Below, piece after piece: positions 10,600 through 24,130 of a stretch of 64,000 bases of DNA. Positions within the stretch are counted from its first letter, which is position 1; every line of letters begins with the position of its first letter. Under the pieces are notes generated by a model. The model was not told the DNA's origin. It made no database searches and saw nothing but the letters and a program-made list of their open reading frames with translations. The stretch lies in assembly GCA_900660155.1 (NCBI GenBank), contig CABFPE010000185.1, forward strand, positions 926,613-990,612, read 5' to 3'. Origin of the DNA: Hofstenia miamia (lineage: Eukaryota; Xenacoelomorpha; Acoela; Hofsteniidae). Made by a program: the position numbers and the translations under genes.

Positions 10600-11700
10600 T
10601 GCCATAAACATATGATTTCATAGCAATTGCTATTGGTTGAAAGCTAACAAAGGTTTCCTAGTTACATTTTCTCAGTATCCATTTTGAGATATTTGGTCAT
10701 CATTTTGAGATATTTGATATTCCTTTCAAGTACCAACCAAATTCGTCAATACATTATCTTAGAGCAGTCTGAAACTATCTTATGACAATCAGAAAAATAT
10801 GTAACTCAGGAAATCACAATAAAATATCTCTTAGCCAATAGCATTAATCAAAAAGCATTATCAGTATGGTATATATTGTTAAGCACAGGGTTTTTAAGTT
10901 CTCAGAATGTTAAGAACTTGAACTCAAATAAGCTCGCAAAACTTAATCAGAAAAACTCAGAAGAGAAATCATCAAAACTCTAACTTGAACTTGTTTGTAA
11001 TCCACTAAAAAATAATGTAAAAATTAAATTTTTTTAAATACAAATTTCCTTACTAATCACAACTATTTTTTAGATTAGAATTATTGTAAAATAAATGTTT
11101 TTACCCTAAAAAAAATGGAATTAGAAAAAAACTTGATTGAATTTGGAATTTTCTATAAAAAAATACTCAAACTTGAACTCACAATGTAAAAACTCAAACT
11201 TGGTCTGAGTAACTCAAACTTGACTCAAAAACAATGGTTAAGCATGAAAATGTTAAAATAGTGTTTGGGTTTTAAGTGGTGGATTAAAGTTAAACCTTTA
11301 AAAATTCTAAAAATTACATATCTAAGATGGAAGTGAAATTTTAATTTAATGCTTATCTCATATTACTAATATTTAACTAGATGTCTCTTAAATGATGTCC
11401 CAATTAAGCTCATCTGACTGTTGTAAGATAAATTCCGATGGATGTAAGATAATGCATTGGTGAGTTTAAGTAGCTACTGAAAATTTTTTATTTAATCTGA
11501 ATGATGAAATATTATATTGAACAGGGCTTTTGAATCAAGTTTGAGTTACTTGGACAGTTGGTACTTTTTGCCACAATGATATATTTAGAACTGACAAACA
11601 CTTTCTTAAAACCAACAATGCAAATTGCTTGAGATATATAACTAGGAGACCCAATTTGCAAAAAATAAATTTATTAGCCAATCAGAATTTGCAAGTGATG
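10600..11700. mobile_element. Fold-back element with long imperfect inverted repeats
   Basis: CAATACATTATCTTA plus TATCTTATGACAATCAG (about 10747-10797) is matched in inverse at about 11410-11462. Less exact inverse matches (CCTAGTTACAT against CCTAGTTATAT on the other strand) extend outward to about 10660 and 11650. There is no coding content. The centre carries the interspersed repeat listed at 10885. Borders are approximate. Confidence 0.45.
10885..11225 (+). repeat. Interspersed repeat R1, copy 1
   Basis: This stretch, from AGGGTTTTTAAGTTCTCAG to TAACTCAAACTTGACTC, matches 13618-13968 in reverse orientation through segments such as GAATGTTAAGAACT, CTCAGAAGAGAAATCAT and AAAATAAATGTTTTT, at roughly 75-80% identity. 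It is rich in ACTCAAACTTGAACTC-like short direct repeats. Class unknown, non-coding. Confidence 0.7.
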
Positions 11701-11719
11701 AACATCAGGAAGTAAATAG

Positions 11720-12140
11720 TAAGTATATCTGATAATAATTAAAGACTCTGAATCTTAATAGAATTATTTAATCAGCTTAAGCAATGTGGCTACAAAGTGG
11801 ATTTAGTCTTTGAAGGCTTTATTGAGGTAACAAAAATAAATATCTTGAATATCAAGTCACTTTTCTAAAATGATTAAAATATGTTTGCAAATTAATTGTA
11901 TTAGGATGATCATTTGTGAATTTTATTTGTGTGATTGTAATTGAATTTGTGATGGATCATTTTCACTATTATATTGTAGAATCAGTGGCTGGTAAGACTT
12001 AGCTAGAAACTCGGTTGACTCTGCAGAAGGTTTAGTTAGTGTTCAATACAGCCACGATTCCAAGAAACAGGTTAGATTAGAACTTATAACATTAATAGAT
12101 GTAACATTGGTAATTCATCCAAGTAACGAAACTACTTTAG
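11720..12140. other. No feature recognised
   Basis: AT-rich with no coding or repeat signal that I could support. Confidence 0.5.
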
Positions 12141-12149
12141 GTAACAACC

Positions 12150-12885
12150 AAGATGACCAATTCCTATGGCTTCCAGCCAAAGCAGAACTTCCAGAAGAAA
12201 AGTGCTTAACCTATTGACTGGTGCTACCCTATCTGTCTCACTTGTTTAATTTCTATCTCAATCAAAAAAAAACAACCTACTTCTCATTTTCATTGTTATC
12301 TCTCAGCTAACTATTAAATAATCTGTAGTTGCCAGATATTCATGCTAGCCAACAGCATGGTATCATCACAGTGTTAGATCTTATAAGTGCATGTACCTGT
12401 TGAAGGGCGAACAAGAGATTTATTATTTCCTTATGCGTAACCGTATGCATAACTTAAGGACCACAATTCAGACTGGAAAGATCGAAAGATCCCCAGAAGC
12501 AACTTGTCACCCCGTGCTAATGAAAGCACTCCCGAATTGTCGCTGATCTTAAGCAATAATTATCATTTAAAGTAATAAATAAATAAAAGTTACAACAGTA
12601 AGAGCAGTAGTTAAGAGTAGACAAAGTCTATTGAACATTAGCTACAGTGTCCTCAGTTTTTATACAAAAAGATTCATTTTTACCTGCCTTTGTTTACACT
12701 AATCAATTTTCAACGTGGTTTAACATGTTTGCAATAATTTTCCCTCGTAAATTAAATTTGAGCAAAACAAAAGCACCGACGAGGGGACACAAAACTGATA
12801 GCAACAAAACTAATCTCGAAAAAGGAACGTCATAGTGACGTCGAAATACAGTTGATTTAGATCGAAATAAAAAGATATAAATTGC
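12150..12885 (-). mobile_element. Old LTR-like remnant related to family B LTR
   Basis: In the same order as the family B LTR at 33420-34255, this segment shows weak but collinear matches: CTCAGCTAACTATTAAATAA, GCCAACAGCATGGTAT, GTGTTAGATCTTATAAGTGC, CTTAAGCAATAATTATCA, GCCTTTGTTTACACTAATC, TTCCCTCGTAAATTAAATTT and GGGGACACAAAACTGATAGC. No internal retroelement region adjoins it, so it may be a solo LTR of an older relative. Confidence 0.45.
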
Positions 12886-13617
12886 ACTAAATTTCCCCGA
12901 GCAACTCTACAATATGTCTTTCAAGTAATGACTTATTTTTAGAAGAGCTTCAACTGATTGGTATATGCTGTTATTTAATAATCTGTAGAATTACACATTC
13001 TGGTATTGTTATGTAACTGCTCCTAAAATAAATACATCCTTCTGCTTAAGTGTAAGTGATTTTCCATTTATCTTTGTAATTATAGCTTGAAGTATATAGC
13101 CAATACTATAGTTCAAGTATTTTCAAAAAACCCATCTTTAAAAAGTTGCATAATAAACAGCTCTTCCATATTGCCTAGATGTGTGGGATTCTTCTCCAGT
13201 AGGCCTATAACCACATTCACAGTTTTTGAATACAATATTTTTTTATTAATAAAGAGTTAAAAAATCTTTGTAAGAAGCTTTCCTGGGCAACCTCATCATC
13301 TTACTTTTGGACTCTTCAGTTATTTCTAACAAATTCAAACAGTTTTAGTTTATAGAAACAAAAACACAGTTAATTTAAGCTAAATATACATCAAATTAGT
13401 TATATTCATTTGTTCACTTGAAGAATTAAGCATTCAGCCCTCATACATATTTTATTTAATAATATACTTTGGATTATAAAAGTTAATTTTTATGTCCCTT
13501 TTACTTTTATTTAAAATAATGTCTCTTTCTCATCTATTTTAAACAATTTTATTAAATAAATTTGCATTGTCAGTTTTAAGAAAGTTTTTGTCAGTTCTAT
13601 GTATATCATTGCTGGCA

Positions 13618-13968
13618 AAAAGTACCAACCTACTTGGCCTGAGTTCAAGTTTTTTACATTTTGAGTTTGAGTTTCAGTATTTTTTAAAGAAAATTCAGAG
13701 TTTGATCAAGTTTGTTTTTCTAATTCTGAGTTTTTTAGGGCAAAAAACATTTATTTTAAAATAATTCAAACCTAAAAAATAGTTATTTTTGATTGGTAAA
13801 AAAATTTAAATTTAAAATACTTAAATTTTTTATGTATTTTTGATTGGATTTTCAATCAACTTGAAGTATTAGTTATGATTTCTCTTCTGAGTATTCTGAT
13901 TGAGATTTGTGAGCTTATTGGAGTTTGAGTTCTTAACATTCAAAGTACTGATATTGAAAACCCTGATA
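13618..13968 (-). repeat. Interspersed repeat R1, copy 2
   Basis: Reverse-orientation copy of 10885-11225. It begins ACCTACTTGGCCTGAGTTCA and ends near AGTTCTTAACATTCAAAGTA. The phrase GTACCAAC next to it also occurs, inverted, near 11555, so the repeat unit may be longer than marked. Confidence 0.7.
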
Positions 13969-14259
13969 TTGAAGTTCATAAAATTATTCAAACTTATATT
14001 TTGATGGGCACATGTGAAATTTTGCTTGAAGAAATAGTACTTATATATTTGAATGAAGAAATTTATTTCTTCAAACTATACTTCAATTAGTTTTCTATGT
14101 AATTTAGATCATTTTAAAAAGTAAATAAGTGAAGTAATTACAAATATTGATATTCACTTCTTGCATTTAAAAAATATTTGGCTGTCTTTCAAAACTCTGT
14201 TTAGATTTAAAAATAGAAACTTAATTATTTCAATTACCTTTTCTGCTTTTTCTTTATTG

Positions 14260-15382
14260 TGTAGCATCATCCAACAATAAAACAGAAGCAAGCTGCAAAA
14301 CGTTGCAGAAGAACTAAGATTGTAATAGAAAGTGATTAAAAATATTATGATTAAATCAAGTGTAATTATTTCAGTTTGATTTTGTATATTGCAACCAAGA
14401 AAATAATATGTGTCAAAAAAGAGATAATTGTATCTGTTGATAAAATGTTTTCAACAAATTGTTGCTCACATTATTTTTTGCCACCATCTTGGCAGACATT
14501 TAAATTTAAATCAACAGGTACTTCTCTTCAAATTACTATAAATACAATTAAAACTATTGTAAGCATTGATAAAGAATTTTACTTCAAATTCTATTTATTT
14601 CATCTTATTAATGGTTTGATTATTAATACGATGCCGAGCTAATCAAGCAGTGCTTAGTAGTGGTCTGGATCCATCACAGGGAATGATTCAAGGGTCTCTG
14701 TGCCAGATCATGAAAGTGCACTTAGGTTAGGTGTAGGGGTTTTTTCTCTTGATTAGCCAACTAGCATTTCTAACTACATGTACTAGATAATTAACCTTCA
14801 ACAAAAGGTTGGATAACCAAACCTTAGGGTTCATATTAATATATTTTCAGATCTAAATTAGGTGACCTATAATCAACTGATAATGGCCTTACATGTAGTA
14901 ATTATAAATGTAAGTTAGGAAGTTGTTCAATATTTGTTTATTTAATAAAGCCAATATATTTTGGTAATGGCTACATGTAATATTGAATGAATAACTAGTG
15001 ACAGTCCAGTTGCAAGTAGAGATAACACTTTCACACAATAGAGATTAAGTTGAGTTGTGTCATGCCTTGAGTAAGCACTGAGCTAATGTACAGTACACAT
15101 AAACTATCTTGATTGAGCTGAGAAGTGGCACTCAAGCATTGGAAGGAATGGTGAAATTGGATGTGGAGATCTGCTTCAGGCAGATGCCCACTGAAAGATC
15201 AAAGCAGAGGTTACCACTTTAGTTCATCACCTAAAAAGTGAATGGTTAATTTTGATTATGTAATGTAATAGAAGAAATTAAGTAAGCTGTAACATCTAGT
15301 AAATCCTTACCCACAATAACACAGTCAACATTACAAGGTAACAGTGAATCAACAGTGATAAAGCCTGGTAGAGGATGTTACA
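14260..15382 (+). repeat. 5' LTR of family A
   Basis: 1123 bp, TGTAGCATCATCC to GGATGTTACA, with short inverted ends. Its 3' end abuts the primer binding site without a gap. It contains one GATTCAAGGG motif, which also recurs after integrase. Confidence 0.92.
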
Positions 15383-15397
15383 TGGCGACTGTGACAG
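15383..15397 (+). promoter_or_regulatory. Primer binding site, tRNA-Arg type
   Basis: TGGCGACTGTGACAG matches the complement of an animal tRNA-Arg 3' end (TGGCGACCGTGA) with one mismatch. The 412/mdg1 lineage of Gypsy elements is known to use tRNA-Arg. Confidence 0.75.
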
Positions 15398-15611
15398 CCA
15401 AGAACAGCAAACCAACAGAAGAAACATTCAATTAAACCACCTGCAAATTGACATCATACACTACTAGTGAAAGTATGAAAGCAACGAACTGTTTACACAA
15501 ACCAACTACTAATGAGAGGCAGAGAGATACCCTGAACCAAACAAATGCACTTCACAGGGATCCTGGAATTGCAACCTGGAGATGAGAAAGCCACTATGAG
15601 CCAGAAGGAAA

Positions 15612-17237
15612 ATGACAAAAACCAGAAAAGGAAGCACAAAGAAAACTGCAACAAAAGCAGTCACCCCCAAAACTATTCCATCATCGCCATACTTCAGTGA
15701 AAATTCAGTGACAGACGCTACAGATACCAAACTACAATCCTTGAGTTCACCCCCAGAGACAAACCCATTAGACATAATGATGTTGTTAAGAAAGAGTCAA
15801 GAAAATGAGGAAACTTTAAAGCAGCAAGTAGAACAATTGACTGAAAAGGTCAAAAAAATGGAACACCAAAACAAATCAATACTGAGTGAAATCAGGGTAA
15901 ACATGGAGATGTGATTAGAAGAGCAAAATCAGCTATTTCAAAATGAAATCAAAGTCTTGACTCACCAATTGTCAGAGTCCAATAAAAGGTTTCTAGAAGA
16001 AAACCAGCAATGGCAAGAAAAAAACCAGGAACTAGAAAGGACAAACAGACAACTAATTGAAGATAACAATGTACAAGCAGGAGATTTAGAACAACTCAAA
16101 GATAAGTTGAGACTATTACGTTTAACAAAAGAGGAGAGCAGAAGCAATATATGATCTCATGAAATCAAAATTCAAGCTAAAAAAGACAGTGAGCTACAGG
16201 CACCATATAGGTCAGGCTGAAAGGAAGTAACATTTGGAGAATTAGACAAAGACTCTGAAGCTGAAAAACAAAAAATAATAAATGAAATAAAAAAAGCAGT
16301 GACTAAACAACTGCAGGAGGAGGACATACAAACCAATCACAGGAAACCAAAATATGAGAACTTGATCCTACTGCAAGCAACAGCTAACAACACAATCCCA
16401 TGCAAGGCAACACTACCCAAATTCAATGGGAAAGTAGATGGTTATAATCCCACATTCACTGAGTGGCTTCAAATGTTTGAACTGACAATGGTGGAAAGGA
16501 AAGTGAGCCAACAAGCAGCAGTGGCGAGACTCCCACTATATCTAACTGGCACAGCATCTCAGCACTACCTGTTACTGGATGCAGAAACAAAAAGGGATTA
16601 TCAACTACTAATAGGGGACTTTATTAACTACTACAAAAATGAAAGTTTTAAGAACCAATACCGAATCATTTTGAATGCGACAAAGATGAGGAAAACGGAC
16701 GACATCCGGAACTACATGCAACAAGTCAAGCAGCTCCTGATGCTCAGTTCCAGGGGAAACACTTATTCGAAATACGACTTATTCTCGCACATCTGCAAAG
16801 GTATGCCAGAAAGTATTAAAACACAATTCGAGATTAAATGCGATGTCGACAACAAACTAGAAAGGATGATTCGGAAAGCTGTCAACATACAAGCCACGAT
16901 TGAGAACAATGCTCGGATATACGAGAGAGCTGCATGGTACAGAGAGGCACCAACATGGAAAAGTAATTTTAAGCCACGTACTCCCAACAAAAATTATCCT
17001 GAAGTAAAACAGGAGAAAGTAATAAAAGTCAAGGGAAAGGATGGAAAAACGCGGAAATTGAAAGAAAAGGACATGAAATGCTATGGCTGTGGACAGAAAG
17101 GCCATAAAAAACCAGATTGCCCAAAGCAGATAAACGTCATAGGTGATGAAGAGGCGTACTATGATGAGGAGGACATATTACAGATGGAGGATGAAATGGA
17201 TGAAGCAACACCAACTGACGAGGAGTCAGAAAACTAA
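15612..17237 (+). mobile_element. gag region of family A
   Basis: The N-terminal part is Gln/Glu/Lys-rich and predicted coiled coil by its heptad-like leucines. A capsid-type segment follows (CNPTF-like EWLQMF, then YYKNESFKNQYR). The end holds a zinc knuckle CYGCGQKGHKKPDC (C-x2-C-x4-H-x4-C), the nucleocapsid signature, with an acidic tail. It would form the particle shell and bind element RNA. Part of a broken element. Confidence 0.85.
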
Positions 17238-17269
17238 GTAGAGTGCCAACTTGTAACAACTGTGCAGGA

Positions 17270-20200
17270 ATAATGATCCTAACAAACCTCAACATGATGA
17301 ACACAATAACAATAGCCATTAATGGAGTGATGACAAAGCAACAATTGACACCAGAGCAGCAACATCAATAATCACTGATGAATATGCTACGAAATTAGGA
17401 TTTTGACAAGAAGACATGAAGAATTGTAACAAAAGACTAATTAACGCGTCAGGGGACTACATTGATATGAAGGGAATGATAGACATTGCACAAATGAGAA
17501 TTGGGAACATGATGTTCAAACAACCTTTGGTGGTGGTCAACACACACAATAATGCATTACCATACAAAGTCATATTGGGAAATGATTTTCTGATAAAAAA
17601 CAGTTGTGTTATCAACTATGTGAACAAGACAATAAAGCAATAAAGGTAAGAGAAGAAGAAATGGAAATTGAAGAGGAACAGGAAAAACAGAAAACGATCA
17701 TGTTTCAACTACAAGAAGATATTCATCTACAGCCACATCAATGGAAGATGCACACAATTGAAACAAAAGAAAATATCACAGCCAACATAATGCTATATGA
17801 CAACAAAGGCATCAACATCAAATGAGTTTCAATGCCATCTAGCATTTGTATGATAAAGAACAGCAGAGGAAGGGTACCAATACTCAATGCTACAAACCAG
17901 AACATGAACCTGAAAAAATCCCACATAAGAATATACAGAAAATACATCAGAACTAACATCAGACTCATCTGGAAGGCAATGGAAGATGATGATGGAGCAA
18001 GTAATTTGCATGGTTGATTCGAGGACTTGCAAAGGAAAGCGGATAGTACTCCACATGGCCAACTCAAGGGTGAGTGGATGAACACCATCAAAGTTGTGAG
18101 TACTCCCAAAAGCTGATTCAAGGGCATTGGGACAAAAGCAGAAGAGAAAGATACACATAGGATACCAGAGATAAATGACGAAGATTATCAACATCTAGAA
18201 GAGCAAGACATCACGAAATTAAGAACACTTTTGGAAAAGCATAAACATATATTCAATTACGGGGAGATAAGTGTTGGTCAAGCAGTAGGCGAAAAACACA
18301 AAATCATGACTACAATGGATAAGCTGATCAAGCTGCCAGTCAGAAGAGTACCTGAGCAGCTAAAGGAAGAATACAATCAGATACTAGAAGAGCTAATCAA
18401 CAATAGGATTATCCGACCAAGTGAAAGCCCATACACAGCACCTACTGTGTTCGTGAGGCAGGGGAACTAGTACCAACTATGCATTGATTTCTGCAAACTC
18501 AATGAAGTGACAAAGAAAGATTTGTACCCATTACCACGAAAAGAAGACATGCTGTATGAAGCCAGCAAACATAAATATTTTACAACACTAGATCTATGCA
18601 AAGCTTATTGGCAAGTGAAAATGGAGGAGGAAGACATAGAGAAAACAGCATTCATAACTCCATACGGACTGTACGAATGGATTTATATGGCGTTCAGACT
18701 CTGCAATGCGCCAGCAACATTCCAGAGATATATAACAAAGGTACTTAAGAACAAGACACATCGAATTGAAGAAGGAGTCGACGCCTATATAGACGACATT
18801 ATAGTCACAAGTGACACAGTCCAAGAACACCTGGAAAAATTGGAAAGAACACTAACAATCTTAGAGAACGCGGGACTCCGGATCAACGGAAACAAATGTG
18901 ACATCCTCAAAGAGAAAATAGTGTTCCTCAGAAGAACGATAGAAAAAGGAAGGATCTGTATGAAAGATAATGCCCGAGAAATGATCCGGAAAATAGAGAA
19001 GCCAAACAACAAAAAGGATATCCAGAGAATCATGGGATTTTTCAATTATCATGGAACCTTCATCCCAAACATAGCTGGAAAAATGGCAAAGATTACTCGA
19101 TTAATGAGGAAGGCAGTTCCATTTGTATGGACATGAGAAGAACAGGAGGAACTCGATAACATCAAGGAAGAACTCGCGAAACTACCCTCCCTCAATACAC
19201 CTGACTATAACGAACAATTTATATTAGATTGCAATGCAAGCAAGGTGGCAATTGGAGCAACATTGGGCCAAATGAGAAACGGAAAGGAAGTGCCCATCCA
19301 GTTTTTCAGTCATAAGCTACTGGCCAGCAAAGAGAACTATGGCTCCACCAAAGTCGAAATGCTCGCGCTGATTGAAAGCATTAAAAAGTTTCGACACTTC
19401 CTCATAGGAAGGGAGTTCAGAGTACGAACAGACAACAGCAGTCTGGCCTGGTTGAAAAAGTTTTCGGGAGACAAATCCGGGATAGTGTCTTGGTGGATCG
19501 AGTATCTAAATGAGTTCACATTCACGATTGAACACAGAAAAGGCACATTACATAATAATGCGGATTTCTGGACATCACTCCCAGAGTACCAAAGAGATGC
19601 AACAAAGACAGACGGAGAAAAGAAACAATTTCAATTCCTGCCACACACTGAATACAAGGAGCTACTGGAGATAAATGTTGACAAAAAGGGTCAAGCAGTG
19701 CTACCAATACTAATAAGAGAAGAAATAACAGAGCAGGAGATAGTGGACAAACAAAAAGATGATATAGTCCTAAGCAAGATCATCAAGAAGATCAAAGAAC
19801 CGTGAACAACACTATCAAAAATAACGGTGGGATACTATGAACATTATAAATGGAAGATCAACAAGAATGGACTGCTATATGTCAAAGCCAGAAACAATCG
19901 CATTGCGATACCAGACTATTTCAAGAGGGAACTAATACGTAAGATCCACAAGAAGGGCCACCTGGGAATAACACAGACAGAGAAAACATTTAATGCTTGT
20001 TTCATAACAACAGCTATCAGGAAAGTCGTGGAAGATATCATTAACAAATGCACCACATGCCTCCTAAACAACAAACCACATTTCCCAACACAATGAGTGC
20101 CACTGGAAAAAATCATCATGACGCAACCTAATGAGATAGTTCACATAGATCTTGAAATGCTATCAGAAGATCCCAAAGGCTATCAGTATCTACTAGTTAT

Positions 20201-21291
20201 GGTTGACAACTTCACCAAATACGCAAGGATGGTCCTGATGTGGAATACCACAGCAGAAACCACAGCCAAGCTATTTCTAAAAGAATGGATATTGAGACTG
20301 GGACTGATGGAAACAATTATAACAGACAAAGGGCCACAGTTCAAAAGTGGTCTATTCCAAGAAATGGCAAGACTATTAGAATTCGCAAGCAAATGCACAA
20401 CTGCCTATCACCCCCAGGAGAACAGAGCAGTTGAGTGACTTAACTGAACATTGATTAAGCTGATTAGAGTGGCAACAACACAGATAGGAGGAAATAAATG
20501 GAGAGAGGTTATAGAAATGATCAAATACTGTTATAATACATTGGTACATGCAACAACTGGGGTATCACCATTCAAAGCCATGTTTGGGAGAGAGGCAACA
20601 ACTCCACTATCAATGCAATACACCAACTACAGCAGCAAATTAGACAATACATACATACAACAACTAAGGAATCAAATCACTGGAATCCATGAAACAATGT
20701 GCCACAACATTAAGAAGTCAGCCGTGAGACAACAACGCAACTATAATAAAAAAATTTATGGTCACGCACATAAGGTAGGCGATAAGGTATACGCATTCAC
20801 ACTGATTAAACTTGTTGACACAAACCAAGTCCAGAAGTTGAAAACAGTATGGTCCGGCCCACACATGATAACACAAACATTGCTGAACAACAAATATATG
20901 TTAGACAACAATAGACTACTACATTTCCAAAACCTGAAAAGAGCAACAGTGGACATTGAAGAAACAAAAATAGATGACAACGCTGAATTTAAAATATGCC
21001 GAATTAATGGCAACAAAGTTGTATACAATATGTATGATTTAGATAGTGTACACAAAGAAGAATTCAAGGATGAATATACACCGGAAACCACAGATGGTGA
21101 ACCGAGTAGAAGGATATTACCTCAGAGGGTAGCGAGAAATAAACCTATATATGACCATGAAACATGGGATATAAATTTACTAACTGCATTTAGGAAAATA
21201 GAACGAAATGATGCACCCACCAATGAGGAAGAGAGTGCACAGAACCCAGCAGACAGAGGGACTCTCAACAACAAACAGAAGGAGAAGGATA
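17270..21291 (+). mobile_element. pol region of family A, first copy
   Basis: Order is aspartic protease (ATID-type active-site region, then VILGNDFL), reverse transcriptase (TLDLCKAYWQ, then YIDDIIV), RNase H (NASKVAIGATLGQ, then FRVRTDNSSLAWL) and integrase (GHLGI and CTTC zinc-binding region, HIDLEML, ITDKGPQF). A basic C-terminal region follows. RT followed by RNase H and then integrase is the Ty3/Gypsy order. Part of a broken element; ends at a run of N. Confidence 0.9.
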
Positions 21292-21297
21292 NNNNNN
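21292..21297. other. Assembly gap (6 N)
   Basis: The sequence after the gap restarts at the RT position equivalent to 18476, so the join duplicates about 2.8 kb of pol. Confidence 0.95.
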
Positions 21298-23800
21298 ACT
21301 ATGCATTGATTTCTGCAAACTCAATGAAGTGACAAAGAAAGATTTGTACCCATTACCACGAAAAGAAGACATGCTGTATGAAGCCAGCAAACATAAATAT
21401 TTTACAACACTAGATCTATGCAAAGCTTACTGGCAAGTGAAAATGGAGGAGGAAGACATAGAGAAAACAGCATTCATAACTCCATATGGACTGTACAAAT
21501 GGATTTATATGGCGTTCAGACTCTGCAACACGCCGGCAATGTTCCAGAGATACATAACAAAGGTACTTAAGAACAAGACACATTGAATGGAAGAAGGAGT
21601 TGACGCCTATATAGACGACATCATAGTCACTAATAATCTTAGAGAATGCGGGACTCCAGATCAACGGAAACAAATGCGATATCCTCAAAGAGAAAATAGT
21701 GTTCCTCAGGAAAACGATAGAAAAAGGAAGGATCTGTATGAAAGATAATGCCTGAGAAATGATCTGGAAAATAGAGAAGCCAAATAACAAAAAGGATATC
21801 CAAAGAATCATGGGATTCTTCAATTATTATGGAACCTTCATCCTGAACATAGCTGGGAAAACAGCAAAAATGACTCAATTAATGAGGAAGGCAGTTCCAT
21901 TTGTATGGACATGGGAAGAACAAGAGGAACTTGATCACATCAAGGAAGAACTCGTGAAACTACCCTCCCTCAACACACCTGACTATAACAAACAATTTAT
22001 ATTAGATTGCAATGCAAGCAAGGTGGCAATTGGAGCAACATTGGGCCAAATGAGAAATGGAAAGGAAGTGCCCATCCAGTTTTTCAGTCATAAGCTACAA
22101 GCTAGTGAAGAGAACTATGGCTTTACCAAAGTTGAAATGCTCATGCTGATTGAAAGCATTAAGAAGTTTCAACACTTTCTCATAGGAAGAGAGTTCATAG
22201 TACGAACTGACAACAGTGGTCTCGCCTGGTTAAAGAAGTTTTCTGGAGACAAATCCAGGATAGTGTCTCAGTGGATCAAATATCTAAATGAATTCACATT
22301 CACAATTGAACACAGAAAAGGCACATTACATAATAATGCGGATTTCTGGACATCACTCCCAGAGTACCAAAGAGATGCAACAAAGACAGATGGAGAAAAG
22401 AAACAATTTCAATTCCTGCCACACACTGAATACAAGGAGCTACTGGAGATAAATGTTGACAAAAAGGGTCAAGCAGTGCTACCAATACTAATAAGAGAAG
22501 AGATAACAGAGCAGGAGATAGTGGACAAACAGCAAGATGATATAGTCCTAAGCAAGATCATCAAGAAGATCAAAGAACCGTGAACAACATTATCAAAAAT
22601 AACCGTGGGATACTAAGAACGTTATAAATGGAAGATCAACAAGAATGGATTGCTATATGTCAAAGCCAGAAACAATCGCATTGTGATACCAGACTATTTC
22701 AAGAGGGAACTGATATGTAAGATCCACAAGAAGGGCCACCTGGGAATAACACAGACAGAGAAAACATTTAATGCTTGTTTTATAACAACAGCTATCAGGA
22801 AAGTCGTGGAAGACATCATTAACAAATGCACCACATGCCTCCTAAACAACAAACCACATTTCCCAACACAATGAGCTCCACTGGAAAAAATCATCATGAC
22901 GCAACCTAATGAGATAGTTCACATAGATCTTGAAATGCTATCAAAAGATCCCAAAGGCTATCAGTACCTACTAGTTATGGTGGATATTGAGACTGGGACC
23001 AATGGAAACAATTATAACAGACAAAGGGCCACAGTTCAAAAGTGGACTATTCCAAGAAATGGCAAGACTATTAGAAATTGCAAGCAAATGCACAACCGCC
23101 TATCACCCCCAAGTGAATGGAGTGGTGGAGCAACTTAACCTAACATTGATTAAGCTGATTAGAGTGGCAACAACACGAATAGGAGGAAATAAATGGAGAG
23201 AGGTTATAGAAATGATCGAATACTATTATAATACATTGGTACATGCAACAACTGGGGTATCACTGTTCAAAGCCATGTTCGGGAGAGAGGCGACAACTCC
23301 ACTATCAATGCAATACACCAACTACAGCGGCAAATTGGACAATTCATACATACAACAACTGAGGAATCAAATCACGGGAATCCACAAAATGATGTGTCAC
23401 AATATTAAGAAGTCAGCAGTGAGACAACAATGCAACTACAATAAAAAAATTTATGGACACGCACATTGAAGCAACAAAAATAGATGACAATGCCGAATTT
23501 AAAATATGCTGAATTAACAGCCATTAGGTTGTATATGATATGTACAATTTAGATAGTGTACACAAAGAAGAATTTGAGGATGAATACATACCAGAAACCA
23601 CGGATGATGACTTGAGTAGAAGGATACTACCTGAGACATGGGATATAAATTTACTAACTGCATTTAGGAAAATAGAAGGAAATGATGCACCCACCAATGA
23701 AGAAGAGAGTGCGCAGAGCCCAGCAGACAGAGGGACTCTCAACAATGAACAGAAGGAGAATGATACACAGAAGTTCTCAGACCAGAAGTCAGATTGAAGA
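21298..23800 (+). mobile_element. pol region of family A, second copy
   Basis: Matches 18476 onward at high identity but with scattered substitutions, so it is a different copy or allele, not an exact duplicate. RT, RNase H and integrase motifs are the same as in the first copy. It continues into the region before ORF3. Part of a broken element. Confidence 0.9.
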
Positions 23801-23825
23801 CAGAAGGGACTAGAACCAAGAACTG

Positions 23826-24130
23826 ATGAATAGACAACGTAGAGTCCTCAAGGCTGATTCAAGGGCAGAGAGACAAACAGACAAAGAGCCTCTCCCACCA
23901 GGGATCTGCACTGCTGATTCAAGGGCACGCAGAAAACTGGTGCACAGCACAACTTTCCTTCCCATAGTCCACTATGCTGATTCAAGGGCGGTGAGACACG
24001 CGGAGATCCAGAGGAAGGTGTAAGTGGTGGAAGAACAGTGGAGATACGAAAGCGATTCAAGGCTGACGTTATCTCATCTGGAACCACAGCTGGTCAAGTG
24101 CTGATACAAGTAACTGCAAGCCGATTCAAG
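23826..24130 (+). repeat. Array of GCTGATTCAAGGG motifs
   Basis: GCTGATTCAAGGG or a near variant occurs at 23853, 23913, 23976, 24052 and 24119, spaced about 60-76 bp. In one frame the first three encode ADSRA. Related copies occur between protease and RT (18013, 18059, 18113), in the LTR (about 14682), and at matching places in the third element (43735-43850, 44760-45045). Confidence 0.7.
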
